From the NCBI RefSeq assembly GCF_001426405.1, contig NZ_LMEP01000012.1, forward strand, positions 1,130,707 through 1,194,706: 64,000 bases of DNA, written 5' to 3'. This document shows, piece by piece, positions 8,150 through 15,371 of the stretch; the stretch's first letter is position 1, and the number at the start of each line of letters is the position of its first letter. Below the pieces are notes generated by a model. The model saw only the letters and a program-made list of their open reading frames with translations. It did not search any database and had not been told where the DNA came from. Origin of the DNA: Streptomyces sp. Root1304. GTDB lineage: Bacteria; Actinomycetota; Actinomycetes; Streptomycetales; Streptomycetaceae. The position numbers were made by a program, and so were the translations under genes.

Positions 8150-8812
8150 ATGTCTAGACTGCGTCGCATGCCACGTCAGCCACGCCGCCGCAGCTACGAC
8201 CAGCACTGCGCCGCCGCGCGCGCCCTCGACCTCGTCGGCGACCGCTGGACCCTGCTCGTCGTCCGCGAACTCCTCGCCGGGCCGCGCCGCTACACCGACC
8301 TCCACGCCGACCTCCCCGGCGTCAGCACGGACATGCTCGCCGGCCGCCTCAAGGACATGGAGGCCGCCGAGCTGGTCACCCGCCGCCGGCTTCCCCCGCC
8401 CGCCTCGGCGTACGTCTACGAACTCACCGCCCGCGGACGCGAGCTGCTGCCCGTGCTGCGCACCCTCGCCGCCTGGGGGGCGCCGGAGCTGGGCGAGCCG
8501 CGCCCCACCGACGCCGTCCGCGCCCACTGGTACGCGATCCCGCTGCTCGGCGCACTCGCCGAACTGGGCCCCGGGGTCGTCCAGGTGACCCTGGACGAGG
8601 GCGAGTTCCACGTACGGGTCGGAGCGGACGGAAGCGTGGCGTACGGAGACGGCGGGTACGGCGACGGTACGACGGAGCTGCCCGACGCCCGGCTGCGGAC
8701 GGACGCGGCGACCTGCCGGGCCCTCGCGGGCGGGGAGTCGACGCTCGCCGAGGCGATCGAGTCCGGGCGCGCGGCCCTGGACCGGCCCCTACGGGCGGCC
8801 GGGGTCGGCTGA
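8150..8812 (+). CDS. HxlR-family winged-helix regulator with SCP2-like C-terminal domain
   Basis: This 220-residue regulator has an HxlR winged helix at ~15-105. Typical residues include ALDLVGDRWTLLVVRELL, the recognition-helix region STDMLAGRLKDME, and a wing. The C-terminal ~100 residues (VQVTLDEGEFHVRVGADG to ESGRAAL) resemble the small SCP2/sterol-carrier-like domain often fused to this subfamily, so it may bind a hydrophobic ligand. The ATG at 8150 is used (GGAAAG about 9 nt upstream). A second ATG at 8168 is possible. Divergent from alaA with tandem dyads between. Its 3' end overlaps the convergent MerR gene by 24 nt. Confidence 0.85.
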   Translation: MSRLRRMPRQPRRRSYDQHCAAARALDLVGDRWTLLVVRELLAGPRRYTDLHADLPGVSTDMLAGRLKDMEAAELVTRRRLPPPASAYVYELTARGRELLPVLRTLAAWGAPELGEPRPTDAVRAHWYAIPLLGALAELGPGVVQVTLDEGEFHVRVGADGSVAYGDGGYGDGTTELPDARLRTDAATCRALAGGESTLAEAIESGRAALDRPLRAAGVG

Positions 8813-9154
8813 CCGCGCCGACAGGGTGCGCGCCAGCCGGTCCCGGGCCTCGGTCTGCGCCGCGATGCGCGCGTCGAGCACGGCCAGCCGTTCGCGGGCG
8901 ATCTCCAGCCCGCGGGCGGACGGCGGGGCCGAGGGCATGTCCCCGTCCAGACAGGAACGGAACGCGGACACGTCGTCCAGCGTGAGCCCCGCGTCGAGGA
9001 GGTGGCGGATGTTCGCCACACGGATGACCGCGCCCTCGCCGTACACCCGGTAACCGTTCTCCGCGCGGGCCGAGGCGATCAGTCCCGCCGTCTCGTAGTG
9101 GCGCAGCGCCCGGGGCGACACCCCTGTCCGCCGGGCCAGTTCACCGATGCGCAC
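8789..9154 (-). CDS. MerR-family transcriptional regulator
   Basis: This 121-residue MerR regulator starts at a GTG (9154) behind a strong AGGAGG. The N-terminal MerR winged helix reads RIGELARRTGVSPRALRHYE (residues 2-21) and continues to the NGYRVY wing. A dimerisation helix follows (~80-110, heptad-like). No metal-binding cysteine cluster is visible beyond one Cys, so an organic or redox signal is more likely than a metal. It is downstream of and co-oriented with the SDR gene (80 nt gap). A MerR-style promoter with a 19-bp spacer may precede the SDR gene. Confidence 0.88.
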   Translation of the reverse strand: MRIGELARRTGVSPRALRHYETAGLIASARAENGYRVYGEGAVIRVANIRHLLDAGLTLDDVSAFRSCLDGDMPSAPPSARGLEIARERLAVLDARIAAQTEARDRLARTLSARSADPGRP

Positions 9155-9234
9155 GGCTGCCACCTCCTCTCGCAGTCCTATCACGCGCCCGGCGTGGGGC
9201 CGGCGGCTCAGGCTCCCCGGCGCGCGCCGGCGGC

Positions 9235-10002
9235 TCACGCGACCAGTGCGCCCCCGTCGACGGGCAGGACGGTGCCGGTCAGGAAGGCGGCGTCCGGCGC
9301 GGCGAGCGAGGTGATCGCCCAGGCGACCTCCTCGGGCCTGCCGATCCGGCCGAGCGGGGTGTGCGCCAACTGCCAGGCCCGGAGCGCCTTCAGCCGCTCG
9401 GGGGAGAGGCCCATGTGGTCGCCGATCGGGGTCTCGACCGCACCGGGCGCCACCGCCACCACCCGTACGCCGTCCGGCGCGAGCTCCACCGCCCAGCAGC
9501 GGGTCAGCGTCTCCAGGGCGCTCTTGGTCGCCGGATAGACGGAGTTGGCGGGCCAGCCGCGCTGACCGATCGTCGTCGTCACGTTCACCACGACGCCCCG
9601 GGACTCCCGGAGCGCGGGGACGGCGGCCTGGGTGAGCAGGACCGGGGCGACGACGTTCGTCTCCAGGAGCGGGGTGATCACGGAGCGGTCGAGGCCGCCG
9701 AGCGGGCCGCCCGCGGAGATCCCGGCGTTGTTGACGAGCACGTCGAGGCGGCCGTGGCCGGTCAGGGCGGCGCGGACGATCTCCTCGGCCGCTCCCTCCG
9801 CCGTGACGTCGGCGACGAACGGGTGGATCGTGGGGTGCCCCTCGGCGGTCTCCCGCAGCGGCTCCGGCCGGCGGCCGACGGCGACGACCGTCGCCCCCTG
9901 TCCGGCGAAGGCGCGGGCGGTGGCCCGGCCGATTCCGGTGCCCGCGCCGGTGACGAGGACGACCCTGGTGGGTGCGGTGGTGTCGGTGAATCCCTTGGTC
10001 AT
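9235..10002 (-). CDS. Short-chain dehydrogenase/reductase (SDR)
   Basis: This is a 255-residue classical SDR, an NAD(P)-dependent oxidoreductase of unknown substrate. The cofactor loop TGAGTGIG is at ~18-25, NNAG at ~91-94, and the catalytic YPATK has Y156 and K160. The usual catalytic Ser, 13 residues before the Tyr, appears as Thr (NVTTTIG, T143), which is conservative. An Arg-Arg after strand beta2 (VGRRPE) suggests NADPH preference. The ATG at 10002 lacks a clear RBS. Upstream, TTGACC and TTCACC are spaced 19 bp, the spacing typical of MerR-activated promoters. The downstream MerR gene is the likely regulator. Confidence 0.88.
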   Translation of the reverse strand: MTKGFTDTTAPTRVVLVTGAGTGIGRATARAFAGQGATVVAVGRRPEPLRETAEGHPTIHPFVADVTAEGAAEEIVRAALTGHGRLDVLVNNAGISAGGPLGGLDRSVITPLLETNVVAPVLLTQAAVPALRESRGVVVNVTTTIGQRGWPANSVYPATKSALETLTRCWAVELAPDGVRVVAVAPGAVETPIGDHMGLSPERLKALRAWQLAHTPLGRIGRPEEVAWAITSLAAPDAAFLTGTVLPVDGGALVA

Positions 10003-10195
10003 GAAGCCGATGGTGAAACAGTGACGCCAGTGACAAGGTCAAGCCGAGGCGAGGGAACCCCGGTCACGCCACCCCGGGTGACGTCACCGAGCCGTCGCCG
10101 CGAGCGCCCGGAACCCGGTTGTCGGTTCTCAGTTCTCGGGGCTGAGGAATTCCGGGGGTGTCGGCCGGTACACGTCAGGGGGAGCGACGGGCAGG

Positions 10196-10840
10196 ATGAG
10201 CGGGATGCGATACGAGGCGATCACCTGGGAACGGCTGGCCGAGACGCTCGCCGGGCACGTCGACGCGGCCACCCCCGGTGACGGCGGCGAGTGGCTCAAG
10301 GTCGGCGTCGACGGGCCGCCCGCCGCACCCGGCGGTGAACTCGCCGGGCTGCTCGCCGAGGCGCTGCGGACGCGCGGGCGCTCCGTCCACGTCGTGGGGA
10401 CCGGTGGGTTCCTGCGGCCCGCGTCCCTCCGTTACGAGTACGGGAAGAAGGACCCGGACGCGTACTACGACGGCTGGACCGACATCAAAGCCCTCTGGCG
10501 GGAGGTCTTCGCACCGCTGGAGCCCGGTGGCAGCGGGCGTGTGCTGCCCGATCTGTGGGACCCGGCGCGGGACCGGGCGACCCGCAGCCCGTACGTGACG
10601 CTGCCGCCGGGCGGAGTCCTCGTGGTGCACGGCCCCTTCCTCCTCGGCCACTGGTTCCCCTTCGACCTCACCGCGCACCTCAGGCTCTCGCCCGCCGCGC
10701 TCGCCCGGCGCACCGAGGAAGCCTGGACCCTGCCGGCCTTCGCCCGTTACGAGACGGAGGTCGACCCCACCGAGGCCGCGGACGTCGTCGTACGCGCGGA
10801 CGACCCGCGCCACCCGGCCTGGACGGGACTGCGGGGGTAG
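10196..10840 (+). CDS. Uridine-kinase-like protein with degenerate P-loop
   Basis: This 214-residue protein has the layout of actinobacterial uridine-kinase-like NTPases: an N-terminal helix, VGVDGP strand-loop, then RSVHVVGTGGFLRP and a GWTDIKALWREVF block. The canonical Walker A Lys-Ser/Thr is missing, because G40-PPAAPGG-E48 replaces a GxxxxGK[S/T] loop. The later segment GGVLVVHGPFLLGHWFPFD is conserved in the family. Catalysis as a normal kinase looks doubtful; a binding or pseudo-kinase role is possible. Start ATG 10196, with a second in-frame ATG at 10205. Convergent with psuK, the pseudouridine kinase gene. Confidence 0.7.
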   Translation: MSGMRYEAITWERLAETLAGHVDAATPGDGGEWLKVGVDGPPAAPGGELAGLLAEALRTRGRSVHVVGTGGFLRPASLRYEYGKKDPDAYYDGWTDIKALWREVFAPLEPGGSGRVLPDLWDPARDRATRSPYVTLPPGGVLVVHGPFLLGHWFPFDLTAHLRLSPAALARRTEEAWTLPAFARYETEVDPTEAADVVVRADDPRHPAWTGLRG

Positions 10841-10862
10841 TCCGGCTCGGGGCGGGGGTGGT

Positions 10863-11780
10863 TCAGCCCAGGGCTGCCCGCCCGTCCGGCGGTCTGCCGC
10901 CCATCACGGTGACCGCCTCCGCGCCGGCGCGGCAGCCCGCCTCGGCGGCCCCCGCGGCGTCCGCGCCCGCGAGCAGGGCCGCCAGGAACGCCCCCGTGAA
11001 CGCGTCTCCCGCGCCCGTCGAGTCCACCGGCCGCACCCGGGGTGCCGTGACCCGCGCGGTGACCTCGCCGCCCCGGGCCACCAGCGCGCCCGCCGCCCCC
11101 AGCGTGACCACGACCGAGGGGAACCGGCGGCTCAACTCGGCCGCCGCCCCCTCCGGTTCGCCGCGACCGGTGAGCAGCCGGGCCTCGTCCGCGTTGGGCA
11201 GCAGGACCTCGGCGCCCTCCGCGGCCGCCAGGAACCGGTCCGTCCCCAGCTCCGCCAGGAACCCCGCCGAAGCCGGGTCCACGCTCACCGGGATCCCCGC
11301 CTCCCGGGCGTCCCGCAGCGCCCGCCGGGCCGTCGCCCGGCTCGTACCGGAGAAGTACAGATAGCCGGAGAGGTGCAGCCGGGCCACGCCGTCGAGGAGC
11401 CGGGCGGACCAGTCGTCGGGGGAGAGGCGCAGGGCGGCGCCGCTGTCGGTCAGGAACGTGCGCTCCGCCGAGGAGTCCACCAGCGCGATCACGGTGGCCG
11501 TCGCCGCCTCCGGGTCGGGGACGAGCAGGGGGCGCACGCCCGCGCGCCGCAGCGCCCGGTCGTGCCAGCCCGCCGTGTCGGTGCCCACCCTGCCGAGGAG
11601 CCGTACCTCCTCGTGCCCGGAACGCGCCGCCCAACAGGCGGCGTTGGCCCCGGCGCCGCCCGGGAGCGTACGGATGCGCGCCGCCGTGTCCGTGGCCGGG
11701 GCGAGCGGGGTCCGGTGCAGCGCGACGACGTCCGTGACCACGTCACCGACGACGAGCAGCGCACCCGGGGCCCGCGTCAC
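10863..11780 (-). CDS. psuK: PfkB-family carbohydrate kinase, probable pseudouridine kinase
   Basis: This is a 305-residue ribokinase-fold kinase. The substrate-side GGAGANAACWAARSG (near 41-55) and the PfkB signature DSTGAGDAF, with catalytic base D259, are intact. It starts at a GTG (11780) that overlaps the psuG stop by 4 nt (GTGA), which couples the two. The pairing with PsuG indicates phosphorylation of pseudouridine to pseudouridine 5'-phosphate. PsuG then cleaves that to uracil and ribose 5-phosphate. Substrate assignment rests on context; other PfkB sugars or nucleosides cannot be excluded from sequence alone. Confidence 0.8.
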   Translation of the reverse strand: MTRAPGALLVVGDVVTDVVALHRTPLAPATDTAARIRTLPGGAGANAACWAARSGHEEVRLLGRVGTDTAGWHDRALRRAGVRPLLVPDPEAATATVIALVDSSAERTFLTDSGAALRLSPDDWSARLLDGVARLHLSGYLYFSGTSRATARRALRDAREAGIPVSVDPASAGFLAELGTDRFLAAAEGAEVLLPNADEARLLTGRGEPEGAAAELSRRFPSVVVTLGAAGALVARGGEVTARVTAPRVRPVDSTGAGDAFTGAFLAALLAGADAAGAAEAGCRAGAEAVTVMGGRPPDGRAALG

Positions 11781-12799
11781 CGGCCGCCCGCGCCGGGCCC
11801 CGCTCCTGTGCCGGGCTCAGCAGCTCTGCCGGGTTCAGCAGCTCTGCCGCGCTCCGGCTCCGTGCCGCCGCGCTCCGCCCCCGCGCCGCCGGCCCCCGTC
11901 GCGTACGCCCCCGCGATGCTCGCCGCGAGCCGTACGTTGCCCCGCACCGCCGCGAGATTGGCCTCCAGAGACGCCCCTTCCGTGTGCGTCGTCAGGTACT
12001 CCAGCAGGAACGGCGTCACCGCCTGCCCCGTGATCCCCTTCTCCTTCGCCGCCGCCAGGCCCCCCGCGAGCACCCGGTCGTGCAGCGCGGGATCCAGCTG
12101 CTCCGCCACCGGCACCGGGTTGGCCACGACGAGCGCCGCGCGCGGTCCGCCGAGCCGGTCCCGCGCCCGTATCACCTCCGCCACTTCCCCGGGGGTCCGC
12201 AGGGTCCAGTCGACGGGCTGCCCCGAGGAGGCGAGGTAGAAGCCGGGGAAGTGCTCCGTGCCGTACCCGACGACCGTCACCCCCAGCGTCTCCAGACGCT
12301 GGAGCGTCGCGGGCACGTCGAGGATCGACTTGACCCCGGCGCACACGACGGTGAGGCCGACCAGGGACAGCAGCCGCAGGTCGGCGGACTCGTCCTGGGT
12401 CTCGCTCCACTCGCGGTGCACCCCGCCGACGCCGCCGGTCGCGAACACCCGTATGCCCGCCGCGTCCGCGAGCAGGGCCGTCGCCGAGACGGTCGTCGCA
12501 CCGGTCGCACCGGCCGCCAGGGCCGGGGCGAGGTCCCGGTGCCCGAGCTTGCGCACGGACGGGTCCTCGGCGATACGGGTCAGGGCCGCGCCGTCCAGGC
12601 CGATCCTGGCCGTGCCGTCGACCACGGCGATGGTGGCGGGGACGGCGCCCCCGGCCCGCACCAGCTCCTCCAGCTCGACGGCCACGGCCAGGTTGCGCGG
12701 GCGCGGCAGGCCGTGGGCGATGATCGTCGATTCCAGCGCGACGACGGGCCGCCCCTCGTGGAGGGCCTCCCGTACCTCTTCGGACACCTGTGTGGACAT
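11777..12799 (-). CDS. psuG: Pseudouridine-5'-phosphate glycosidase
   Basis: This 340-residue PsuG (IndA family) breaks the C-C glycosidic bond of pseudouridine 5'-phosphate. Recognisable blocks include VALESTIIAHGLPRP at the start, GHRDLAPALAAGATGATTVSAT, FATGGVGGVHR, VVCAGVKSILD with its lysine, and the C-terminal GKxVTPF-like ITGQAVTPFLLEYL. The core ends near residue 300. A ~38-residue low-complexity tail rich in Gly, Ala, Glu and Pro follows (RAAEPGRAAEPG duplicated) and is absent from typical family members. The ATG at 12799 has AGGA upstream. Translationally coupled to psuK. Divergent from a cupin gene. Confidence 0.92.
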   Translation of the reverse strand: MSTQVSEEVREALHEGRPVVALESTIIAHGLPRPRNLAVAVELEELVRAGGAVPATIAVVDGTARIGLDGAALTRIAEDPSVRKLGHRDLAPALAAGATGATTVSATALLADAAGIRVFATGGVGGVHREWSETQDESADLRLLSLVGLTVVCAGVKSILDVPATLQRLETLGVTVVGYGTEHFPGFYLASSGQPVDWTLRTPGEVAEVIRARDRLGGPRAALVVANPVPVAEQLDPALHDRVLAGGLAAAKEKGITGQAVTPFLLEYLTTHTEGASLEANLAAVRGNVRLAASIAGAYATGAGGAGAERGGTEPERGRAAEPGRAAEPGTGAGPGAGGR

Positions 12800-13035
12800 G
12801 TCCCATTCCTGGCGCGGCCACGGGTCCCGCAAACCTCGTTGGCGGCCACCTGCCACGCCGTGGACGCCCCCTGCGGAATCCGTCCCGGAGCGCCCGGCGA
12901 GGTCCCCGAGCGGGACGCGCCACCCTTCCGGCGTCGCACCGGAGGGGCGGTGCGGATTTCGTCGCCGTCGGCCAATTCCGGTATCACGCCTGGTGGGAGG
13001 CGAAGCGGACGGGGTCATTCCCGCCGATCCCGACC

Positions 13036-13064
13036 TTGGAGCGGTTCCGGAGCCCGGCTACAGT
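13036..13064 (+). promoter_or_regulatory. Sigma70-like promoter of the cupin gene, near-leaderless
   Basis: TTGGAG (13036-13041), a 17-bp spacer and TACAGT (13059-13064) end 8 nt before the ATG at 13073. The transcript would have essentially no leader. The rest of the 273-nt psuG-cupin gap (12800-13072) shows nothing else I can name. Confidence 0.5.
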
Positions 13065-13072
13065 CACCGCCC

Positions 13073-13429
13073 ATGACCACACATGACCAGCCTTCCTTCG
13101 CCGTGCACATCCCCGACGCCGAGCTCGAGGTGGACCCCCTCGACCCCGCCCAGATCGTCTCCGGTACGCCCGAGGTGACGGGAAAGGTGCTGTGGGAGTC
13201 GGCCGACGGCAAGCAGATCCGCGGCATCTGGCAGATCACCCCCGGCGTCGTCACCGACACCGAGGCCAACGAGCTGTTCGTGGTGGTCTCCGGGCGGGCG
13301 ACCGTCGCCGTCGAGGGCGGCGAGACCCTGGAGATCGGCCCGGGGGACGCCTGCGTGCTGCGCGAGGGCGACCGGACCACCTGGACCGTGCACGAGACCC
13401 TGCGCAAGGCGTACCACATCAGCCTCTGA
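13073..13429 (+). CDS. Cupin-domain protein (DUF861/ureidoglycine-hydrolase-like)
   Basis: This is a 118-residue single cupin barrel. Conserved elements are GIWQITPGVVTDTEANELFVVVSGRATV, then EIGPGDACVLREGD and a C-terminal WTVHETLRKAYHISL. The Glu in NELFVV and the VHE histidine fit a metal or small-molecule pocket in DUF861-type cupins. No enzymatic activity can be assigned. No Shine-Dalgarno is visible, and the -10 hexamer ends 8 nt before the ATG, so it is probably translated from a leaderless mRNA. Confidence 0.8.
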   Translation: MTTHDQPSFAVHIPDAELEVDPLDPAQIVSGTPEVTGKVLWESADGKQIRGIWQITPGVVTDTEANELFVVVSGRATVAVEGGETLEIGPGDACVLREGDRTTWTVHETLRKAYHISL

Positions 13430-13742
13430 CGTCCGGGGGAGAGCACCGGGACGGCCCGGGGGGCCTCCGGACGGGCCCGGGGTGGGGGCTCGGGGGAGCC
13501 CTCGGAACGGCCCGGGGGAGCCCCCGGAACGGCCCGGGGCAGGGTCTCGGGAGAGCGCCGGGACGGCGTGCGGCAGGGCCTCGGGAAGGCCCGGGAGAGG
13601 CTCGGGGAAAGCCCTGGAGAGGCTCGGGGAATGCCCTGGAGGGGACCCCCGGGCGAACCCCCGGAAGCCTCCCGGGAAACCCCCGAAAGATCCCCGCCAC
13701 ACCCCCGAACTCCCCGGTTCCGGTCACCCGTTGAGGGTCTGG
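13430..13742 (+). repeat. G-rich degenerate tandem repeat tract, non-coding
   Basis: This ~300-nt gene-free stretch repeats CGG[G/A]ACGGCCCGGGG-like units (13446-13570). It then has two tandem 23-nt copies with one mismatch, at 13595-13617 and 13617-13639 (GAGAGGCTCGGGGAA...). G-runs at 13473-13496 (loops CCC, T, CTC) could fold as a G-quadruplex on the plus strand, in the 3' region of the cupin mRNA. Open frames across it are Gly/Pro/Arg repeats with no start signal or domain, so I call no gene. It is not a CRISPR: the units are unequal and there are no unique spacers. Confidence 0.6.
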
Positions 13743-13768
13743 TAGGAAACCTTCCTATCCGCTAGCAT
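13743..13768 (+). promoter_or_regulatory. Operator-like dyad and -10 upstream of the metallophosphatase operon
   Basis: TAGGAA-ACC-TTCCTA (13743-13757) is a perfect 6-bp dyad. A -10-like TAGCAT follows at 13763-13768. It resembles AGGAAA/TTTCCT-type dyads found before secreted hydrolase genes in Streptomyces, but the cognate regulator is unknown. The gap to the ATG at 14004 is ~235 nt; I see no gene in that leader. Confidence 0.45.
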
Positions 13769-14003
13769 CCCCGGCAGCGGCTTGGCGCGGCGGCCCGTAC
13801 CCGGGGCGTGACGCGCTCAGTGAGAGCTCTGACCCGGCCGCCGAGCACCACCGCGCCGCGCGGCGCCCCGAATCGCCGCGCGGCCGGTCCTCCGTGTTCG
13901 CGAACCCGCGGCACACGGTCGGCCCGTCCGTGCCGTGCGCCCGGTCCGTGGTGCACCGCACCGGTGTCCAGCTCTCGCCCACCCCCAGGCCAGGGAGCCA
14001 GGT

Positions 14004-15371
14004 ATGCGCCTGAACACCTCCGCCCCACCTCGCCGCACCACCACCCCTCTCCCCTTCGTCCTCGCCGCCGTGCTGCTGCTCGTCGGCGGGCTCCTCCTCG
14101 CTCTCCCCGAGCGGGCCGGAGCCGCCGCCGACGTCCTGATCTCCCAGGGCCGCCCGGCGACCTCATCCTCCGTCGAGGACAGCACCTTCGGCCCGGAGAA
14201 GGCCTTCGACGGCGTCTCCACCACCCGCTGGGCCAGCACCGAGGGCGTCGACCCGCAGTGGATCAAGGTCGACCTCGGTCCCTCGGCGACCGTCTCCCGC
14301 GTCAAGCTCGTCTGGGAGGCCGCCTACGCCAAGGCCTACCGCGTCGAGATCTCCGCCGACGGCACCACCTGGACCCGCCTCGCCACCGAGACCGCGGGCA
14401 ACGGCGCCACGGACGACTGGACCGGACTCACCGGCCAGGGCCGTTACCTCCGCGTGTACGGGACCGCCCGCGGCACCTCGTACGGCTACTCCCTCTACTC
14501 CGTCGAGGCCTACGGCACCACCGGCGGCACCACGACCCCGCCGACCACCCCGCCCACGACCCCGCCCCCCGGCTCCTTCACGGTCGTCGCGGCCGGTGAC
14601 ATCGCCGCCCAGTGCACGGCCTCCAGCAGCTCCTGCGCCCACCCCAAGACCGCGGCCCTCGCGCAGCGGATCGCGCCCTCCTTCTACCTGACGATGGGCG
14701 ACAACCAGTACGACGACGCCCTGCTCTCGGACTTCCGCAACTACTACGACAAGAGCTGGGGCGCCTTCAAGGCCAAGACCCGCCCCGTCCCCGGCAACCA
14801 CGAGACCTACGACCCGGCCGGCCCGCTCGCCGGCTACAAGTCGTACTTCGGCGCCATCGCGTACCCGCAGGGCAAGTCGTACTACAGCTACGACCAGGGC
14901 AACTGGCACTTCGTCGCCCTCGACTCCAACTCCTTCGACGACGCCGCGCAGATCCAGTGGCTCAAGGACGACCTCGCGCGGAACACCAAGGGCTGCATCG
15001 CCGCCTACTTCCACCACCCGCTGTACTCCTCCGGCGGCCACGGCAACGACCCCGTCTCCAAGCCCGTCTGGCAGATCCTCTACGGCGCCAAGGCCGACCT
15101 CGTGCTCAACGGCCACGACCACCACTACGAGCGCTTCGCCCCGCAGAACCCGAGCGGGCAGGCGACCGCCGACGGCATCGTCGAGATCGTCGGCGGCATG
15201 GGCGGCGCCGAGCCGTACGACATCGAGACGGTCCAGCCCAACAGCCAGAAGAGGATCAGCGGCACCTACGGCGTGCTGAAGCTGGACCTCACCGACACCA
15301 CCTACACCTGGCAGTACGTCGGCACCGACGACCAGGTCAAGGACTCCGGCCCGACCTACACCTGCCACTGA
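14004..15371 (+). CDS. Secreted metallophosphoesterase with N-terminal F5/8 type C domain
   Basis: This 455-residue exoenzyme has a signal sequence at ~1-42 (hydrophobic LPFVLAAVLLLVGGLLLALP). A discoidin-like F5/8 type C carbohydrate-binding domain follows (~45-170, with DVLISQGRPATSSSVED and TTRWAST). After a Thr/Pro linker comes a calcineurin-like phosphatase. Its metal motifs are GD (D199), GDN (D233, N234), GNHE (N265, H266), HHP (H337, H338) and GHDHH (H371, H373), all intact. It probably hydrolyses phosphoesters at the cell surface. The ATG at 14004 has AGGGAG upstream. Its stop overlaps the MFS start by one base, so a three-gene operon is likely. Confidence 0.9.
   Translation: MRLNTSAPPRRTTTPLPFVLAAVLLLVGGLLLALPERAGAAADVLISQGRPATSSSVEDSTFGPEKAFDGVSTTRWASTEGVDPQWIKVDLGPSATVSRVKLVWEAAYAKAYRVEISADGTTWTRLATETAGNGATDDWTGLTGQGRYLRVYGTARGTSYGYSLYSVEAYGTTGGTTTPPTTPPTTPPPGSFTVVAAGDIAAQCTASSSSCAHPKTAALAQRIAPSFYLTMGDNQYDDALLSDFRNYYDKSWGAFKAKTRPVPGNHETYDPAGPLAGYKSYFGAIAYPQGKSYYSYDQGNWHFVALDSNSFDDAAQIQWLKDDLARNTKGCIAAYFHHPLYSSGGHGNDPVSKPVWQILYGAKADLVLNGHDHHYERFAPQNPSGQATADGIVEIVGGMGGAEPYDIETVQPNSQKRISGTYGVLKLDLTDTTYTWQYVGTDDQVKDSGPTYTCH

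Noticed and set aside
10119..10145. Sixth damage-type promoter before the uridine-kinase-like gene
   Set aside because: TTGTCGGTT matches part of the box, but no TAnnnT hexamer lies 8 nt downstream.
13446..13720. Possible CRISPR or small Gly/Pro-rich gene
   Set aside because: Repeats are unequal with no unique spacers, no cas genes are nearby, and reading frames lack start signals.
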